Below are positions 1 through 12,141 of a stretch of DNA of 64,000 nucleotides, in pieces. The notes below the pieces were generated by a model, which saw nothing but the letters and a program-made list of their open reading frames with translations, was not told the DNA's origin and searched no databases. Source of the DNA: Gloeophyllum trabeum ATCC 11539 (taxonomy: Eukaryota; Basidiomycota; Agaricomycetes; Gloeophyllales; Gloeophyllaceae). The DNA lies in the NCBI RefSeq assembly GCF_000344685.1, contig NW_006920423.1, positions 900,277 through 964,276 on the forward strand. Reading direction: 5' to 3'. The number at the start of each line of letters is the position of its first letter. The first letter of the stretch is position 1. Position numbers and translations under genes: made by a program.

Positions 1-1300
1 GCTCGAGGGCCGGGTGGGGGCGCATGATGGAATAATCATCATCCTGCAAAGAGCGCCGCATCCCTTTGTCAGGACTCAGGAAGGGTGGTAAGGTGGTAAC
101 TAACGGTGCCGGTGGTAACGACATGCTAGTCGAGGGTCCGACCGGGCGAGAGCGATCCTGACTGCGGTGCGAAGCTGAATCTGCTGCTATGATGCTCAGA
201 TTCGCACCCACTTCCTCTTTACCACGAACCCGTGGAGGCTACTGCTATGATTGTGCGCGGCGCAGAAGAAATAAGATCATTTAGAAAAGCCCGGTGTTCA
301 ACCGTTCACTGCCTGTGAAAGGAAGCTCGGTGTGTGCTCTTCTCTAGCGACCTCCTATGTCAGGCTAGTCTCCCTCGACCAGCCTCAGAGATCCTGATGT
401 CGGCGAAGGTGAAATTACCCGGACGTACCCCTTCAACTGCTTCGTCATCTAATCTCCCGCATGGATGACGGAGGTACTAATGGGGGTTAAATGAAGAAAG
501 CACCGCTGAGATACTCTCTAGCCGCGTAGTCGATATCCATTCGAATTGGCTACGTGGACTGTACAATATCTCACATCCCTTCAGTCTAGTTTCCCGCTGT
601 ACGGTAATGACGCTAATGCATTCCTCGATGGATCTGGCCAGCTATAGACTCACAATCCTTCGAAGCGACGGCAGTCTCCCGAAATAAGTGGCGCAGAGGG
701 AGGGAGGAAGTACATCTGGTGGCTTACATTCGTGCTCCGTTAAGACGGTAGGATCTTGTGCTTACGCCTGTCCTCAATAACAGTCTGCCTCGCGTATGAA
801 ACTCAGTGTGCAGAGGAATGGTAAATGAGGTGAATGCGGATTATTGAGCTCTTCGGATGAATCAGCGGGTAGCAACGGCAGAGTCACTGAAACCGCCAAC
901 TTGTCAATGAAGCTCCAGCTTGCAGGTTGGCGCCCTAAATAACGCTGCTTATGGTACCTGGGCAGCAGGAATGGCACTGAGTGTGGCATGATGAGTTGCA
1001 CTAGCTCCGGAAAGGGATAAAGACCACAACAACCGAAAGCTGTTCCAGGTTAAATTCTTGGTGCAGTAGAGGGGGGGAATTTGAGTGGAAGGCCGAGAGC
1101 GTACATAGAGGCGTACGAGTGTAGCGAAAGAGAACGTGAACAAAGCCTTCACGAGCCGAAATTGTAATTTATAGGCAGAAAGATCTTATCTTATCTGCCA
1201 GACGTCCACCATCAGCGATAAGCCCGAGCCTAAATCTTGACACGATTTACCGCTTCTCAGCCTACCCCAGCCTCCTCCCCTCCCCTCCCGGTCCTGCAAA
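1..1300. other. left-end stretch with no recognisable gene
   Basis: No frame on either strand gives a protein I recognise, and the open frames are short with no coherent splice pattern. The last 60 bases before 1301 are C-rich (cctcctcccc), as is common just upstream of basidiomycete start codons, so this part probably includes the promoter and 5' UTR of the next gene. I see no repeat or RNA gene here. Confidence 0.4.
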
Positions 1301-1970
1301 ATGGCGGCAGCAGCAACGCCCGATCCCTGGGACCAGCCCTCCGTACGACTGATCGACGTGTGTCTCTAGTCCCAGACTGACCAATTACTTACGAAACAGA
1401 CCTCGACTGCGCCCCGCCTGCCCCGCGCAACCCCAGCCTCCGTCCCGGACGACTGGGACGCGGACACCGACTCCGACGAGGAGGACAGCAGGGCCGTCTG
1501 GGAGGCCGCGTATGCCCCCTCCGCTCTCCTCTCCTCCCCCCTTCACCGTCGCTGATCGACTGGGATGTAGGAACAAGAAGCCGCCCATGCCGACGATCCT
1601 CCCCGCGCAGAGCTCCACTGCGTCGACCTCCCTGCCGCCGCTGGAAGCCATCCAGCCGACGCTGAAAATTCTCAAGCGGCCTTCGGCGACTTTAAATCCC
1701 AGTGGGTCGCCAGCGGGCACGGGCACAGGTGTGAGTGGCAGCGCGCAGACGTTGGAAGAGAGGGAGAGGTCGTATCGAGAGGCGAGGGAGCGGATATTTG
1801 GATCGCAGGAAAAGGAAGGGGAGGGGGAGGGGGAGGAGAAGAGCAAGAAAGAGGGTGGGGAGAAGGCCAGTCTTCAGGTGCAGGTGGTGAGAAACCCGAA
1901 GGGGCCGGAGAGGAAGGGGTTTGAGCGGCGGAGAAAGAAGGATGAGGGAGGCAAGGGCGGGTCGTCGTAG
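1301..1970 (+). CDS. small SUZ / SUZ-C domain protein (SZRD1-like)
   Basis: Three exons (1301–1342, 1400–1509, 1571–1970; phases agree) give a 183-aa hydrophilic protein. It starts MAAAATPDPWDQPS, then has an acidic stretch (WDADTDSDEEDSRAVWEAA), then NKKPPMPTILP. The middle holds a SUZ-type motif (LKILKRP, then LEERERSYREARERIFG). A charged Glu/Gly/Lys linker follows, and the C-terminus has the SUZ-C signature VVRNPKGPERKGFERRRKK. SUZ domains bind RNA and SUZ-C motifs help localise mRNA-associated proteins, so a cytoplasmic RNA-binding adaptor is likely. The order acidic N-terminus, SUZ, SUZ-C and the small size match SZRD1-type proteins rather than large SUZ proteins with an R3H domain. The ATG is preceded by gcaaa and no earlier in-frame ATG fits. 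The overlapping minus-strand open frames are shadows caused by the biased codons. Confidence 0.82.
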
Positions 1971-2832
1971 CTGTACTGATATCTTTCGGTGTGTTGTATC
2001 TCCCTTCTTCTGATGTTACAGTAGGTGAGCTGGATCCACGTTTGCATTGTCTTTTCTGGTTTCTGTACGCGTCTGACTGCCAGTTTGGTAGGTGTATGCG
2101 TGTGTATATGCACACATTTGCGATGACACGATACATGTCCATTCCTTCTTTTACCAAGCCCTAACGCTTTCGTCCAATGGCTCTTCCCAGCGCTTTTCAG
2201 TGAAGGGAAATATGCGAAGGGTAAGTGACACGCATTCTCCTGTGACCGATAGGTTCGCCGATGCCTTGGTGAGACCCCCGAGCTCGCGCATATGGAGGGA
2301 CGGTGGCGCAGTTATTGAGTTATTGGAGCTCGGGGACATTGATAGTACATACTCGTAAGGAACATTGGCAGTTGACTTCACGCAGGAACGCCACCCCCTC
2401 CGATTCGGAGTCGTTGCACACCCAACTAAGGTTCAGCATATTGAAACCACTCTATGCGAAAATGTTCAATTGAGCATGAACTTGAAGCAGCCCTCTTTCG
2501 GCCAATCAAGCGCCTGCATTCTGATACTACTTGCCCCGTGTTGAGTTGGCTGAGGCAACTCATGCGATCACATCGACGGGATATCGTCCGTCCTATATCC
2601 ATGGTAATGCATATGTTCTTTCGGCGACTCGTACCAGTGCGCATTGATATCCGCGACTCACGCAGATCAAGGGGCTTGACGTGCGAGTCGTATGGCCGAG
2701 TGGTGAAAGCCAAGGCTTGGCCGCACGCACACAAGCAGGAAGTTCTCGCCTTTACGCCACAACCTACTGCTTGCGACGGATCCACAGATGGTAGGCGTTG
2801 CAGGTCTCAGTGCCCTGCGATAATCTAAGACA
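1971..2832. other. intergenic, no supported gene
   Basis: Short open frames only, none resembling a known family. A tRNA box-A-like string (tggccgagtgg) occurs near 2694, but no convincing box B or cloverleaf follows at tRNA distance. The first few hundred bases probably carry the 3' UTR of the SUZ-domain gene. Confidence 0.4.
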
Positions 2833-4449
2833 ATGGCTCTGTCTATATTCCTTCGCATGGTTAGCAGGTATGCAGGATACTTCTTATAATACCTTCCCTC
2901 TGTCCATTGCTCATAGACCTTGGAGCGTGTGTCTGACCTCGTGCGAAGTCGTAGACACCCATGGGCAGACTATCGGTCCCCCAGGTAGAGCGTTCGAATC
3001 CTGCGCATATCTTTAAGGGTTGACGTTCTGTACTTCTCAGCTCGAAATTTTGTGGTTAGGAGTGAGTTATCAAGCACCCTTCCCCGGACCGCCTCACGTA
3101 ATTGACTATATCCAGCTCTCCAGTATCGCCTTTGGTGAGTATCCATATGCGTACTCTCTACGAGTACTACTTCTCGGCTGTACTGAGGGCATCATTGATG
3201 TTTTCTCCCTTTTAGGAGCATACACTGCGGTTTTCGCGACGTCCTCGTATATTTTATTGTCTCGCCGAGAAGACAAGAACTCGACAAATAGCCGCCTGCT
3301 GATGGTGATAATTCTGCTCTACTGTTTATCCACGGCAGCCGTCGCTCTGAATTTCGCATTCGTCCTCCTGTCAATGGGAGGTCTGGCACTCGCCGAAGAC
3401 AGGAAAGCCTCTTATCTTCCCCTGCTAATCGCATCCATCCAGGCCCCTTTGATGTTGGGTAACAGGTATGTCTTGCTGCCCGTTGACGTACTGTACATGT
3501 TGACCTCGAGGGCGTCTGATCCAGTCTCATTGGCGATGCGCTGTTGGTACGGTGCCTTCAATGCTCTTATGGCATGCAGATATGGTGATCTAACTATTTA
3601 CGGCCCGGCAGATATGGCGTTGCTATATGATATGGGGGCGGAAATACACGGCTATCATGTTTCCCTGCCTGACATATCTGGTCAGCCTTGGTGGGTGTTG
3701 ATTAACATGTCTTTCGGTATGAATGCGATTCAACATCCAGATCAGGATCGTACTGTGCGCTGTTGTACTTCATCTTCCAAAAGTCTGCATTGGATTACTG
3801 GCCTGGCGTAGCACAGGATGCCACAGCGGCACAGCAAGGAGCAGCGCTTTGGGCTACGATAGTCCGCCTAACCTTTATCTTCAGTGGGTCGTCATCCCTG
3901 AGTGCTTTGGTCGCAACAGCGCTCATATGTAAGCCACAAAACTCCCTGCCATGCAGTCAGGACCAGAAGGTTGATGTGCATCTGACACATAGCCGGACGG
4001 ATTCTACGGATAAACAGAGGAGTGGGGGAGCATGCGAACGTCGAAAGGGGGCGCGGATTCAGGAGAGTTGCCCTACTGATGTGGGTCCAGCCGCTATGAC
4101 CGTTCTTCTGGCATCCGTCCCAACTGGAGAGACGTCAACAGAATAGAATCGGGGATGGCCTATACGCTCTGTACGTGGCTCATGCTCGGGCTCAGCTTCC
4201 TCCGCGCGGGTGTGGTACGCACATCTTCTATCCTTATAGCCGAGGCGTTAACTAACCCGCCCACGAGAATCTTGCCCTTCTCCCAAGCTTGGCGGCGGTG
4301 CGTGCGTTGTAGTCTGATCAAAGAATTTGCTCACGGCGTCGGGCCAGGCACTGTTCCCTACCGCCTTGGTGGCTCTAGTCGCTTTGGGCAAGATCATGCA
4401 CCCCACTACGTTGCGTATAGTAGAGTTATCCGTCGGCCAGGCTGTGTAG
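2833..4449 (+). CDS. multi-pass membrane protein of the large agaricomycete seven-helix type
   Basis: Spliced pieces give successive hydrophobic helices. GAYTAVFATSSYILLSRRED and LLMVIILLYCLSTAAVALNF come from exon 3216–3465. IWRCYMIWGRKYTAIMFPCL follows the acceptor at 3611. Next is GSYCALLYFIFQKSALDYW, then LTFIFSGSSSLSALVATALI, then VALLMIESGMAYTLCTWLML after an intron that skips an apparent stop. The last exon is ALFPTALVALVALGKIMH and ends at TAG 4447–4449. The WRCYMIWGR and VALL-MIESG signatures recur in a large, unnamed family of basidiomycete integral membrane proteins of unknown function. The 5' end is uncertain: no ATG is in frame in the 3020–3134 exon, and the start offered (MALSIFLRMVS, 2833) assumes an intron to about 3124. 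Frames stay open only with my introns (3135–3215, about 3475–3611 and later ones), so internal edges are approximate. Confidence 0.6.
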
Positions 4450-5945
4450 CCCTCTTTGTTCCACCGAGCTACGATTCACATGGCAGTGGATTGCGCAGAG
4501 AATCCTTGCAACGGTAGTTTGTAAATCCCAAGTCGTGCGCCCCGTGGTCACACACTGGCAGTACACTGGCTCTCGGAGCCAGGTAGTACCACCATCTCCC
4601 GAAGCGAGTAAGCTTACTAGTAGGGTAACTCGACCAAAACTTAACGGCACACTTTTATCTCCACGATACGGGCGCATGCGCGTGTTTGTTTCTGCTCGTA
4701 GCTTTGAAGCCCGTGCGATTCCCGCTACCGTAGGTAGTGGGTCTTGGACCCCCCGGCCGTTCGCAGGTTTCCTGCGATCGTTTCAAGATCTACGCGATTT
4801 ATTTGACACTATTTGGTGCTTGACCGTATATGGTGAACGGCAAGAGCGGGACATCGTCTTTGCTATTGCGCCCCCGCGTAAACACGACCAAATATTACCT
4901 TTTCGAGAAGAATATCATGTGACCTCCGACCCCTCCGGCCGCGTCACTAAAAATAACTGGACCCAGCCGTATTAAGTAAACGCCAATTACATTGCCATCA
5001 TATTATTTTGATGTGTCAAATTTCTATCGCTTTCTTAGTGTAGTGGTTATGCGGTATGTATTGAGTGCTAGACGTCTGGAGTTCAATTCCTTCCTATGCA
5101 CATTTTTGATTTGCCCTTTTGGGGTTAGGGTTTATTAACTTTCCTTTACTTTTATATCTACCTTTTCAGCCACATTATCACAGCTATATAGATTTCATTG
5201 AAAATTTATTTTGCCCCATCTATATGACCCTCCAGACTTGAAGATACTCTAACTGGCCGCACACGCGCGCGGCGGGAAGCCCGCGTTTGCCGGCATCACG
5301 TGACATTCTTCTCGATATGGTATATTTGTACGTGTTTGCACGGGGGCGCAGTAAAGCTACCTGCGGGACATGGCTTTGGACCAATCAAAGGTGGGGTCCT
5401 TAAAGGACCCCGATAGTCATGCCACGTGTCATTTCTCTTCCCCTTTATAGCCAAGGTGGCGGATGATTGTCAAGGGACTTTGAGACAGAACTGACCTTGC
5501 TTGGGGCCTTGGACCTTGCGGTCTCAAGGTGAAATCAGAATACTCCGATGTCGGTTGTTTTGCATATGTAACTTGTGTTCTCGAAACCTGAGGGAGGGAT
5601 GAGTGGACATCTCTCAGGACCCCAGGCCTTGAGTTGAATGCTCAGTCAGAAATAATTGCTGGAACACAGCTGCTTTCGCAAAATAGATATATATGACGCT
5701 GCTCAGGATGTGAAGTGTTCAGCTTGCTACCAAATATCATCTATATCTACGGTAGCGGGCTCTGCCGTGCTCGCACGGCCCTACCGCCTTATCTGAAGAT
5801 GCTGCAAGATTCGCGGGGCTGCCTTTACGTTCCGAAACTCCGCGCGTGATTCGTTCGGACGGTTTGCACTTTGCGCTAAGGGGCTGCTCGTCCGCTGAGT
5901 CCCAGTTTACCGCTGGTCATAACGGCGGATTTACGTTCAATAAAC
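4450..5945. other. intergenic; upstream region of the DUS3 gene
   Basis: An open frame at 4535–4975 has no recognisable domain and no transmembrane or signal features, and I do not support it as a gene. The rest includes an AT-rich part (4980–5230) with a tRNA-like remnant, then mixed sequence with E-box-like cacgtg strings near 5298 and 5424. The 3' part must hold the promoter of the DUS3 gene. Confidence 0.4.
5028..5103 (+). repeat. tRNA-like remnant (box A and box B)
   Basis: A good box A (tagtgtagtgg) is followed about 40 bases later by a good box B (agttcaattcc), the spacing of a class I tRNA. The stems do not close: the T stem has only one or two good pairs and the acceptor stem does not match. 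I read it as a decayed tRNA gene or the head of a tRNA-derived short element rather than a working tRNA. Confidence 0.4.
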
Positions 5946-8900
5946 ATGGCAGACACGACGATTATGTCTCGTTTCCCTCCTGGCACTGCGCCAGTCAAAG
6001 AGGAGTGAGTGTAGAAAAACATATAAATAATATACAGTCAAATAATCCCCCCCCCCCCCGGGTCAGGTACTTAATCTCATTCGCGCGACGTGCCACACCA
6101 GACGACGATGCTGCCGAAGGCTCTACTAACCCGGTATCCTCGACACCCACCAATTTGCCTTCCGGCGAAGCAGAAGCGGAAGGCGGAGGCAGGAAACTCA
6201 GCAGACGCGAGAAGAAAAAGAAGGAACGGGGACAGAATAAGGGGAGGCGCTTCCAAAAAGTTAGGGAGGATGTCGATTTGTGCTGGAGAATTGCGAGAGG
6301 GACCGTATGCGAGTTCGGAGACAGGTACGAAGGATCGGCTGCCAGGAAGTTTGATATCAATATAGTATACCCCCAGCTGCCGTCAGTCGCACGATGTGCC
6401 AGCCTACCTCTCCTCCAAGCCACAGGATCTGTCCATTCCTCCCGTATCGTCTTTCATGACATCACCACCCTTCGTCCACCCCTCTCCTCCAGCAAGCGAT
6501 CCCCGGCAGCCATCGCTCGACCTGAATACTGTCTGCCCGGTCTATGCGGCCCTAGGCGAGTGCAGGTACGGCTTGAAATGCCGCTTCTTAGGCGCGCACG
6601 TCAAGGTGGCGGATAAAGGTGAGTGCAGTATTTGGTCAGACGAAATAGGCTGCGAACATATTCAGGGGAGGGTACCACGGACTTGGAGTTAGTCGTAGAC
6701 GAAGAAAAGAAGGCAAGGGCGGTCAGTACGCAGGAGGAGATGAATAAGGTCGATGCAGAGGTGCTGAAAAAGGTCCGGACTAGGAAGGTATGCGAAATCC
6801 GCGATATGTTATCCCTCGTTTATGGTGTATACGTCCCAGTACCCGACTCCGATGGCGGACGCGTACTCCAGAGAACTGCAAGCCCAAGCCGAGCAACGTC
6901 AACAGGAATCACAACCCAAAAGCAAGCCCACCTTCACCGAAGAGGGCGATGCCCTCGTCGTCGGAGAGCCAGAACAAGAAGAACAAGCTCCTATGGACGT
7001 GGAAGGGGACGCAAACGCAAAAATCAACGGCAACTCGAACGGGCATGCCTACGATTCCTCACAAACCGATACACCCGACGTGCCGATTCGGTTCCAGGAG
7101 AAGAAGCGCCTGAGATGGGAGGGGAAAAGCTGTATGTATGCTATGTCCTTTGTTGCCCGATTACGGCTCAGTGATCGAGATCGTGACTGCCAGACCTCGC
7201 GCCGCTGACTACGACGGGGAACTTACCCTTCCGGCGTCTATGCGTGTCGCTCGGGGCGGATATTACGTGCGGCGAGATGGGCCTTGCGCAGAGCTTTTTG
7301 CAGGGGAGTAAGGAGGAATGGAGTCTCGTGCGAAGGTGGGTGTGCGCGCAGTATAACATTTTCCTACTGCACTTGTCGGGGAAGGCGTGTTTTGGGGGTA
7401 GTGCAGTCCGGACTCATCCTGACGGATCGCTCTTGTTGGCAGACATCCCGATGAAAAGATATTTGGCATACAGCTTGCGGGGTCGAAACCTAATCTGCTT
7501 GTCCCGACCGCAGAGATCCTAGCAAATGAGTTCGGGCGTGGTGAGTTTTGGATGTTCTAATTCTATTGCGCTTCGGTGTTTGCATTCGTCATAACAGAAT
7601 GCTTCACTTGCTACGATTAATCCCTTCCGGCTGTTCCTACCCGTCTCACTAATGTTCCGCACCGATAGGCGGGACGGGCAGCGGCCTCGACTTCGTCGAC
7701 CTCAATTGCGGGTGTCCGATTGATCTAGTGTTCAAGCAAGGGAGCGGTTCTGCCCGTACGTCAGCCTCGCATGCGTTCTCCGCTACACTGGGATTTTGGG
7801 ATCTGACTGAGTACTTCTGCTGTAGTCCTGGATGCGCCTGGCCGATTAGGGAAGATCCTCATTGGAATGAACCGGGCGCTCGGCGAGGTCCCGCTGACGA
7901 TTAAGCTCCGTACGGGAGTAAAGGAGGGCAAGAACACGGTGCATAAGCTTATGGAACGCGCTTGTGGCTGGGGTGTCAGCGCCATGACTGTGAGTCTCGT
8001 TTGTTCGCTGTTGTCTTTTGTCTTGTGTCCGGTGTTGCGCTGCGGTCAGAATACCTCCAAGGGGAGCAGTCTGTGCTTCGGATGATATTGATCGAGCTTC
8101 GTAGTTACATGGCCGGACCAGGCAGCAGCGGTACACCAAGCTAGCGGATTGGGATTACATCAAGCAGTGCGTCGAACTCGTCCGGGCCAAAGAGAAGGAC
8201 GAAGATCGTGAGTCTTTTCCCGCTTTATCCTCTTCCTCGTCGTGACGGTCCTCATTCGGACCGCAAGTCCCGCCCATCCCGATATTCGGCAATGGCGACG
8301 TTTTCTCCGCGCATGACTACTATAGTCGGATAGAGCAGTACGGCGTCGACGGCGTTATGATCGGACGTGGAGCCTTGATCAAACCATGGATATTCACCGA
8401 GATAGCTGAGAGGAGGGAGTGGGACATCAGTAGTCGAGAACGACTGGAGCTGATCAGGAGGGTGCGTGATTTGAGTTCCCGAAAAATGTTATGGGTTCTT
8501 ATTCTGCCGGCGCGACACAATCAGTACGCCGAATACGGGTTAAGGTGAGTCATTGCCGACCTCCGTTAAAGGTCTATGCTGACACGCATCGTAGCCATTT
8601 CGGGACGGATACCGCTGGCTTGAACACAGCACGGCGGTACCTTTGCGAGGCACTGTCGTTCCAGTATCGATACGTGCCCATTGGCCTCTTGGAGGTCTTA
8701 CCGCCGAAGATCAATGACCGCCCTCCAGCTTTCCGGGGCCGGGATGAATTGGGTCAGTACTGGTTGTGTTGATTGTATCATCCATTTGATACTGAAACTT
8801 CTGCTTCTCCATCCCAGAGACTCTCTTAGCCAGTGGGGACAGTAGAGATTGGGTTAAGATCTCGGAGATGTTCCTTGGTCCGGCACCAGAAACATGGAGC

Positions 8901-8954
8901 TTTACACCCAAACATAAAAGCAATGCCTATGGTAATGAAGAAGCACAGGGATAA
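5946..8954 (+). CDS. DUS3: tRNA-dihydrouridine(47) synthase (DUS3)
   Basis: Fourteen exons whose lengths sum to 2076 bases (691 aa, frame intact): 5946–6004, 6067–6324, 6377–6618, 6666–6787, 6840–7131, 7194–7335, 7443–7540, 7669–7755, 7826–7989, 8105–8207, 8268–8461, 8525–8544, 8595–8752 and 8818–8954. The enzyme uses FMN and NADPH to reduce uridine 47 in the variable loop of cytoplasmic tRNAs. The N-terminal third carries a Lys/Arg-rich segment ([10 protein letters not shown]) and two CCCH zinc fingers, one ending FGDSCRQSHD and one [19 protein letters not shown]. The TIM-barrel domain begins [16 protein letters not shown]. It has the NCGCP motif with the catalytic cysteine ([10 protein letters not shown]), then [40 protein letters not shown] and [15 protein letters not shown]. 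The C-terminus has [20 protein letters not shown] and ends [10 protein letters not shown]. Exon 12 is only 20 bases, and intron 1 contains a run of 13 C (6047–6059). Confidence 0.93.
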
Positions 8955-9074
8955 AACAGACTATCAGATAGCAGTAAGCTCTGAAAAGTGAAACTGTACT
9001 AGTGACTACAGAATGTTCCTTGCTTCCATTGTAAATGCTCCAGGTTATGACATGGACCTTGTACAATTTATATA

Positions 9075-10600
9075 CTACACAACTACCTCATTCCCACTTG
9101 CTGGTTCTGTCTTCATGTGAAGATGTAGTCCATATTGGTTACCTCTATCATTCTGTAATGGCACCATCTCAATTGCCCTTGAATGACAAGTGTTGGCTGT
9201 GGAAGGTGCCACTCTATGAGCAACCTTATGCAAGTGTAGGATCATGTGAGTGGCCAAGATTGATGGGGCCACTAGGATCCATGGGGAGAGAATGGAAGAT
9301 AGTAGGGTTGCGGCAGGATTTGAAGTAAAGTCTTCAAGTAACGCAAGTGTTGTCACAGTAATCACACTAAGCAAAGATAAGAGGAATGTGTGACAAATTG
9401 TGGAGGGCTGTCAGACATACCAGCCATAGTACTGGATGGAATCAGTTGCCAATGTGGAAATGAGAGTTGCCCCATAACCCCAGGAAGCATGGAGGGCCAA
9501 ATCTTGATGGAGCCTAGTATGTAGGATAGCTTTAACGACAATGATTGCAGCCATCACAATGTCAAATATTATGCTTGGAATTCTGCAATCATAAATAAGA
9601 TGCCTTCCTAGACAGAGTAAGTCACTCACAGAGTAAGTCCTAACCGTGGCTGACAAAATCTTAGAGGCCCAATGGTAACCAGAGTTGGTTGCCCATGAAG
9701 GAGTGCTATAACAATCACAGAGGCAAGGGCTGTAATGAACAATGCTGATATGAGGAAAATGTATCTTCGTTCTACAGGAGAACTTTAGTCTGAAGCCAGT
9801 GTGCTTCTTTGACTACATACTGTTTCCTAGTATTGCGTGTAATCGGACCTGCAGGATTACTGAACAATGTCAGCTGTCATCAGGACAAGGCAATACCTGT
9901 ATGACACACTTTGGACAGTCCCTATTACTACTACAACTGATGCACAAAACTCAGATAAGACTGAATCACAGTTGGGTATTGCAACTCACTACTGAGTGTA
10001 TTGAATAAGCCATATGGACCACCTGCAAAGGTAGTAAGGTAGGGGAAGTCAACTATGACAGGAAGCAAGACTACATACAATATCCAGATGACTGGAAGTC
10101 AGGTGAAAGTATAGCAGACACACGACGAGCATAGATATAGCCTTGTACTAACCAGACAAGCCCACATAAGATGGACTTCACAAGTGATACCCCTGTTATG
10201 ACATACCTGTGATATCTGACATCACTACAGCTAATCCAACATATCGGTTCTATAGTGATACAGTGGGATAATTGTCAGCTAGGTCAGGAAGAACACTTAC
10301 TATTATATATAGTATCTTCATAGGCTTCCATGGTAGTCTCTACTAGACAAACTATGAAAACTGTGAAAAGTACTAGTATGACTCATGACTGACTGACCCA
10401 GATGTAGTCAATCTGTGTATTGAAATGAAGTTAATTACATTTTGCAGATTTCACCCAAATCTTACTTCTGATGGGATACTTGATACTGCATGTCACTTTA
10501 GTTCTCACAATATTTGGAGACAGTGACATACATCATACCAAAGTGATGCATATACAGTGTCAGTGCAACCCCTAGTTCCTAGTAGGTCAGCAATCATGGC
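9075..10600 (-). CDS. multi-pass membrane protein with DUF6533-like N-terminus (copy A)
   Basis: Read on the minus strand with introns, exons give VALTLYMHHF, then SIPSE, then IDYIW joined to RLPWKPMKILYIIV across an intron with donor gtcagt. Later exons give RRYIFLISALFITALASVIV, IPSIIFDIVMAAIIVVKAIL, HASWGYGATLISTLATDSIQ and finally ILSPWILVAPSILATHMILH, ending at the stop at 9075–9077. The order matches the fungal DUF6533/DUF6534 seven-helix membrane proteins (acidic residue–YIW near helix 2, FD before helix 5, a DS-YY segment, then a last helix ending in a basic tail). The function of that family is unknown; receptor-like roles are often suggested. Every recognisable exon has a counterpart in copy B (17644–19171) with conservative changes, which supports both models. 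The first exon and exact start are not resolved. Unusually, the gene lies inside the CpG-depleted block. Confidence 0.6.
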
Positions 10601-10820
10601 TTCATATGTATGAGTGAACTGACATACAGCAAGAACATCCTGTCAAAAAATACCTCCACATGACATCCAAGTCATATCCCATGTCTCTGTCAGCCATGGA
10701 CACTTAGAAGGAGGTCCACAGATCTTGCACCTGAAGGAGACACTCACAGGGCAAGGCATGATATGCATGCTATATATCATGAGGACTAAGTGCAATAATA
10801 GCATGCAATACCAATAATCA

Positions 10821-10893
10821 GGACATCTGTCATTGGGACATCTGTCATTGGGACATCTGTCATTGGGACATCTGTCATTGGGACATCTGTCAT
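10821..10893. repeat. 15-base tandem repeat, about five copies
   Basis: The unit ggacatctgtcattg repeats head to tail from 10821; four copies are exact and the fifth ends early (ggacatctgtcat). There are no spacers, so this is a simple minisatellite. It lies just upstream of gene A (minus strand). Confidence 0.95.
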
Positions 10894-12065
10894 GGGACTA
10901 GAGGTTCTGCAAGGTCAGTGATATATCCTATGGAGATAAGCAGTGATATGCTCTTATCTCTGATAGAGAGATCATATGCTTTTGGTCCTGAGTCTTCATC
11001 AGATTCATTCATTATCTTGCCTAGAATAGATAGATGATGATTCACAGGATATCTGATCTGATAAGAGAAAAACTCTACAGACACATCTGTAGATAAGGGT
11101 TAGTATGGCAGATGATAACAAAGTCATCCTGGACTTATTTAGTTGTGCTTGATATAGACAGCCTGCACATATCACAGGAGTACTCAAGCCATCTCTATGC
11201 TTCAATAAGATGGCACACTTTATATTTGGGAAGTTACACTTGGTACTGGCAACTTACCCCTCCTCAGCTCATTTGGGCTTCAAGCTTCAAGTTGAGTACC
11301 AGGATGTTGTGGCTGCTATATGAGTTTGGTAAACTGTTGTAGGGATGTCACTTCTTTCAATGGTGGTGGATTAGTAGCTCTGTGTAGTGACAAGCAATTT
11401 CTGGGTTCACCTCCACTGATCCATCAAGTATATGGTACTTACACAAATTACTGTACTGTATGATTCCAATCTGTTTGGCAGTCAAACATCACAGGGTACC
11501 TGCCGAAGACAAATTTTGGCATTTGTCACAGGTCACAGGGCCTCTTGAACTGTGGGACCTACCATATATGCTAACAGAAGCTTGCCTGTAGCACCCCTTT
11601 GCACCATATACATATATAGTAAGTTGCCAAGGTGATGAATTGGTCTAACAATTCACATGTCACCTGCCTGCTGAATAGATTTTAAATGGTACAGTGCACT
11701 GGATTCAATGAATCATGAGATGCCATTAGATTTCTTAGTTCTACTTATTCTGCTGGCTTTATGCTTCTCCTGCCTTATCAGGCAGGTGAGGCTAGGTGGT
11801 AGTTGGCCTTACAACACCCCAACAAAGCACAACCAAACAATGCCGAATCGGGTTAAAAAGTCATATAATCTTTGGAAATGCCACACTGTCTAGCCTGGGC
11901 ATCCAAAAGTAGAAGTCCTATTAGATATATTCTATGTCCTTTCATTTCCTCAGTAGATGTGCCTCATTTATTCAGTCAAAAATAATTATTGAGTGAAGAT
12001 TACTCCATAATTGAAGCAGACAGTGTGAAACAGTAAAGACAAAGAAAAATAAAGTAATGTAAAAC

Positions 12066-12141
12066 AATACCCCAGTGGGTACTGAAACCTGAAGTGCCAG
12101 AGAGCAGCAAGAATGCCATGCCGTTGAGCCACAACAGCTTG
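12066..12141 (-). repeat. tRNA-derived short repeat, copy in the CpG-poor block
   Basis: On the minus strand a box A (tggctcaacgg) is followed by a box-B-like string (ggtttcagtaccc). About 58 bases align with the element at 50541–50611 on the same strand. A dispersed pair with pol III-type boxes suggests a tRNA-derived SINE or a shared tRNA relic. This copy has lost four CpGs that the other copy keeps. An (at)n run follows at about 12162–12175. Confidence 0.55.

Noticed and set aside
2687..2790. tRNA-Ser-like start (box A tggccgagtgg, with a possible gtcgta/tgcgac acceptor pairing)
   Set aside because: No box B at the right distance and no T arm; a gttcgaatcc string at about 2990 is too far away to belong.
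3580..4098. Apparent frameshifts and an early stop in the membrane-protein gene at 2.8–4.4 kb (pseudogene reading)
   Set aside because: An intron starting gtgggt and ending gtcaacag restores VALLMIESGMAY, and later exons continue the family pattern, so the gene is better read as intact.
4535..4975. 146-codon plus-strand open frame
   Set aside because: No recognisable domain, no splice partners and no helix or signal features; its length is within chance in GC-balanced sequence.
5123..5137. Telomere-like ggggttagggttta string
   Set aside because: A single occurrence, not an array.
5995..6423. 142-codon minus-strand open frame over DUS3 exons
   Set aside because: Antisense shadow of a well-supported coding region.
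10821..10893. CRISPR-like repeat
   Set aside because: Units are contiguous with no spacers, and the window is eukaryotic.
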